Of a stretch of 64,000 bases of DNA, positions 62,393 to 64,000 are shown in pieces (position 1 is the stretch's first letter; every line of letters starts with the position of its first letter). This stretch comes from Rhizobium sophorae (GTDB lineage: Bacteria; Pseudomonadota; Alphaproteobacteria; Rhizobiales; Rhizobiaceae): NCBI RefSeq assembly GCF_013087515.1, contig NZ_JABFCN010000070.1, positions 124,001-188,000 on the forward strand, written 5' to 3'. The position numbers and the translations under genes were made by a program. A model generated the notes under the pieces. The model did no database searches, was not told where the DNA came from, and saw only the letters and a list, made by a program, of their open reading frames with translations.

Positions 62393-63457
62393 ATGAAATC
62401 CATTATCTCATTGATGGCTGCGGCTGCCTTCGGCGTCGCTTCGTTCGTTATGCCGGCAATGGCGCAGGACAAGGGGCTTGTCGGTATCGCGATGCCTACG
62501 AAGTCTTCGGCTCGCTGGATCGACGACGGCAACAACATCGTCAAGCAGCTCGAGGCCGCTGGCTACAAGACCGACCTGCAGTATGCTGACGACGATATTC
62601 CGAACCAGCTTTCGCAGATCGAAAACATGGTCACCAAGGGTGCCAAGGTTCTCGTCATCGCTTCGATCGACGGCACGACGCTTTCCGACGTTCTCCAGAA
62701 GGCTCATGACGCCAACATCAAGGTGATCGCATACGACCGCCTGATCCGCGACTCGGCCAACGTCGACTACTACGCCACCTTCGACAACTTCCAGGTCGGC
62801 GTTCTGCAGGCTGGCTCCATCGTCGACGCCCTCGGCCTCAAGGATGGCAAGGGCCCGTTCAACATCGAACTGTTCGGCGGCTCGCCTGACGACAACAACG
62901 CCTTCTTCTTCTATGACGGCGCAATGTCCGTCCTGCAGCCTTACATCGACAGCGGCAAGCTCGTCGTGAAATCCGGCCAGACCGGCATGGACAAGGTCGG
63001 CACGCTGCGTTGGGACGCTGCAACGGCCCAGGCCCGCATGGACAACCTGCTCTCGGCGAACTACACCGACGCCAAGGTCGATGCCGTCCTGTCTCCCTAT
63101 GACGGTCTGTCGATCGGCATCATCTCGTCGCTGAAGGGCGTCGGCTACGGTACTCCGGACCAGCCGCTCCCGGTTGTTTCCGGTCAGGACGCTGAAGTTC
63201 CGTCGGTCAAGTCGATCATTGCTGGCGAACAGCACTCGACGGTCTTCAAGGACACCCGCGAACTCGCCAAGGTCACTGTTGCCATGGTCGATGCCGTCAT
63301 GTCCGGCAAGGAGCCCGAGGTCAACGACACGAAGACCTACGACAACGGCGTCAAGATCGTTCCGTCCTATCTGCTGAAGCCGGTTGCCGTCGACAAGACC
63401 AACTACAAGCAGATCCTCGTCGACGGCGGTTACTACACCGAAGACAAGCTGAAGTAA
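62393..63457 (+). CDS. chvE: Multiple-sugar-binding periplasmic protein ChvE
   Basis: A 354-residue binding protein of the ChvE type. Signal LMAAAAFGVASFVMPAMAQD, then GLVGIAMPTKSSARWIDDGN, VLVIASIDGTTLSDVLQKA, VIAYDRLIRDSANVDYYATF, NIELFGGSPDDNNAFFFYDG and VSGQDAEVPSV. ChvE binds aldoses, feeds the GguAB transporter, and in Agrobacterium and rhizobia also supports chemotaxis to sugars. Codon use is strongly biased to C/G-ending preferred codons, suggesting high expression. Confidence 0.9.
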   Translation: MKSIISLMAAAAFGVASFVMPAMAQDKGLVGIAMPTKSSARWIDDGNNIVKQLEAAGYKTDLQYADDDIPNQLSQIENMVTKGAKVLVIASIDGTTLSDVLQKAHDANIKVIAYDRLIRDSANVDYYATFDNFQVGVLQAGSIVDALGLKDGKGPFNIELFGGSPDDNNAFFFYDGAMSVLQPYIDSGKLVVKSGQTGMDKVGTLRWDAATAQARMDNLLSANYTDAKVDAVLSPYDGLSIGIISSLKGVGYGTPDQPLPVVSGQDAEVPSVKSIIAGEQHSTVFKDTRELAKVTVAMVDAVMSGKEPEVNDTKTYDNGVKIVPSYLLKPVAVDKTNYKQILVDGGYYTEDKLK

Positions 63458-63465
63458 TGAGAGGG

Positions 63466-63493
63466 ACCGGAACCCGCGCTTGCGGGTTCCGGT
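63466..63493 (+). terminator. 12-bp hairpin between chvE and gguA
   Basis: ACCGGAACCCGC / GCGGGTTCCGGT, loop GCTT, nine bases after the chvE stop and followed by CTTCGATTTT. Acts as a partial terminator or stability hairpin so that ChvE exceeds the transporter. Confidence 0.72.
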
Positions 63494-63549
63494 CTTCGAT
63501 TTTATGATCGCCTAGCCGCTCGACGGCTGGAGGCGCTGGAACTTTGACT

Positions 63550-64000
63550 ATGGACAATACCATCCTCGAAATGCGGAGCATCACCAAGACGTTCCCGGGC
63601 GTCAAGGCGCTGGAGAACGTGAACCTCAAGGTTCGCCAGGGTGAGATCCACGCATTGGTGGGCGAAAACGGGGCCGGCAAATCGACCCTGATGAAAGTGC
63701 TATCAGGCGTCTATCCGACAGGAAGCTATGAAGGCGACATCGTCTATGAAGGCGAGACGCGCAACTTCAAGGTCCTGAAGGATTCCGAAGAAATCGGCAT
63801 CGTCATCATCCACCAGGAACTGGCACTGGTGCCGCTGCTATCGATTGGCGAGAACATCTTCCTCGGCAACGAGAATGCCAAGAACGGCGTCATCAGCTGG
63901 GAAGAGACGTTCAACCGCACGAAGAAGCTGCTCACCAAGGTGGGCCTGCGCGAATCTCCGAACACGCTGGTCACCGACATCGGCGTCGGCAAGCAGCAGC
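63550..64000 (+). CDS. gguA: Sugar ABC transporter ATP-binding protein GguA, partial
   Basis: The first 150 residues of a two-domain sugar ATPase, cut by the window end. ILEMRSITKTFPGVKALENV, Walker A LVGENGAGKSTLMKVLSGVY, Q-loop IIHQELALVPLLSI and NIFLGNE are visible. It follows chvE as in the Agrobacterium chvE-gguA-gguB operon and should couple ATP to uptake of ChvE-bound sugars. Confidence 0.88.
   Translation, partial: MDNTILEMRSITKTFPGVKALENVNLKVRQGEIHALVGENGAGKSTLMKVLSGVYPTGSYEGDIVYEGETRNFKVLKDSEEIGIVIIHQELALVPLLSIGENIFLGNENAKNGVISWEETFNRTKKLLTKVGLRESPNTLVTDIGVGKQQ

Overview
The window reads as a chromosome or large-replicon segment of a Rhizobium species close to the R. leguminosarum / R. 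etli group. Support comes from the gbpR-chvE-gguA locus, xylFH-type sugar transport, a FixK/FixL-type oxygen-control module, NodS-like and NodB-like domains and rhizobial intergenic palindromes. This is recognition by eye; no search was run.

Layout. 0-5 kb: end of a surface-polysaccharide region (GT4 glycosyltransferase, GH10 xylanase-like hydrolase, two membrane proteins, a methyltransferase). 5.2-10 kb: a compact unit of XRE regulator, winged-helix/TPR regulator, 70-aa peptide, YcaO, TfuA and 82-aa peptide. YcaO plus TfuA is the enzyme pair of backbone thioamidation, so this is the best candidate for an undescribed RiPP-like system. 10-12 kb: little coding. 12-21 kb: a tightly packed minus-strand glycan operon (sugar-nucleotide epimerase, three GT2 proteins, an exporter-type ABC protein and a 1000-residue GT2/NodS-like/NodB-like fusion), followed by a decayed second copy of the epimerase 5' end. 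22-26.6 kb: LysR regulator with divergent reductase and SnoaL-like genes, and a DUF882 peptidase-like protein.

27.4-51 kb: a low-oxygen/stress island. It holds four universal stress proteins, two P-type ATPases, DksA/TraR, a flavin-binding protein, alcohol dehydrogenase, HtrA protease, BON proteins, Hsp20, an MBL-fold RNase-like protein, acetate kinase and a CBS-BON protein, with a FixK-like regulator, a FixL-like haem-PAS kinase and an OmpR-type response regulator at its centre. I find twelve good FNR/FixK palindromes and one weaker one, placed in front of most of its transcription units. The island is decaying: the kinase has an amber codon and lacks its ATP-binding end, one ATPase and the CBS-BON gene are frameshifted, and phosphoketolase, a second ATPase and an amino-acid permease survive as remnants. 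It ends at an IS481-type transposase remnant next to tRNA-Arg(CCG).

52.6-64 kb: core-like sugar metabolism: a xylose-type ABC transporter, a divergent ROK regulator, inositol 2-dehydrogenase, a Tat-exported Hint-domain protein, and gbpR divergent from chvE-gguA, which runs off the end of the window.
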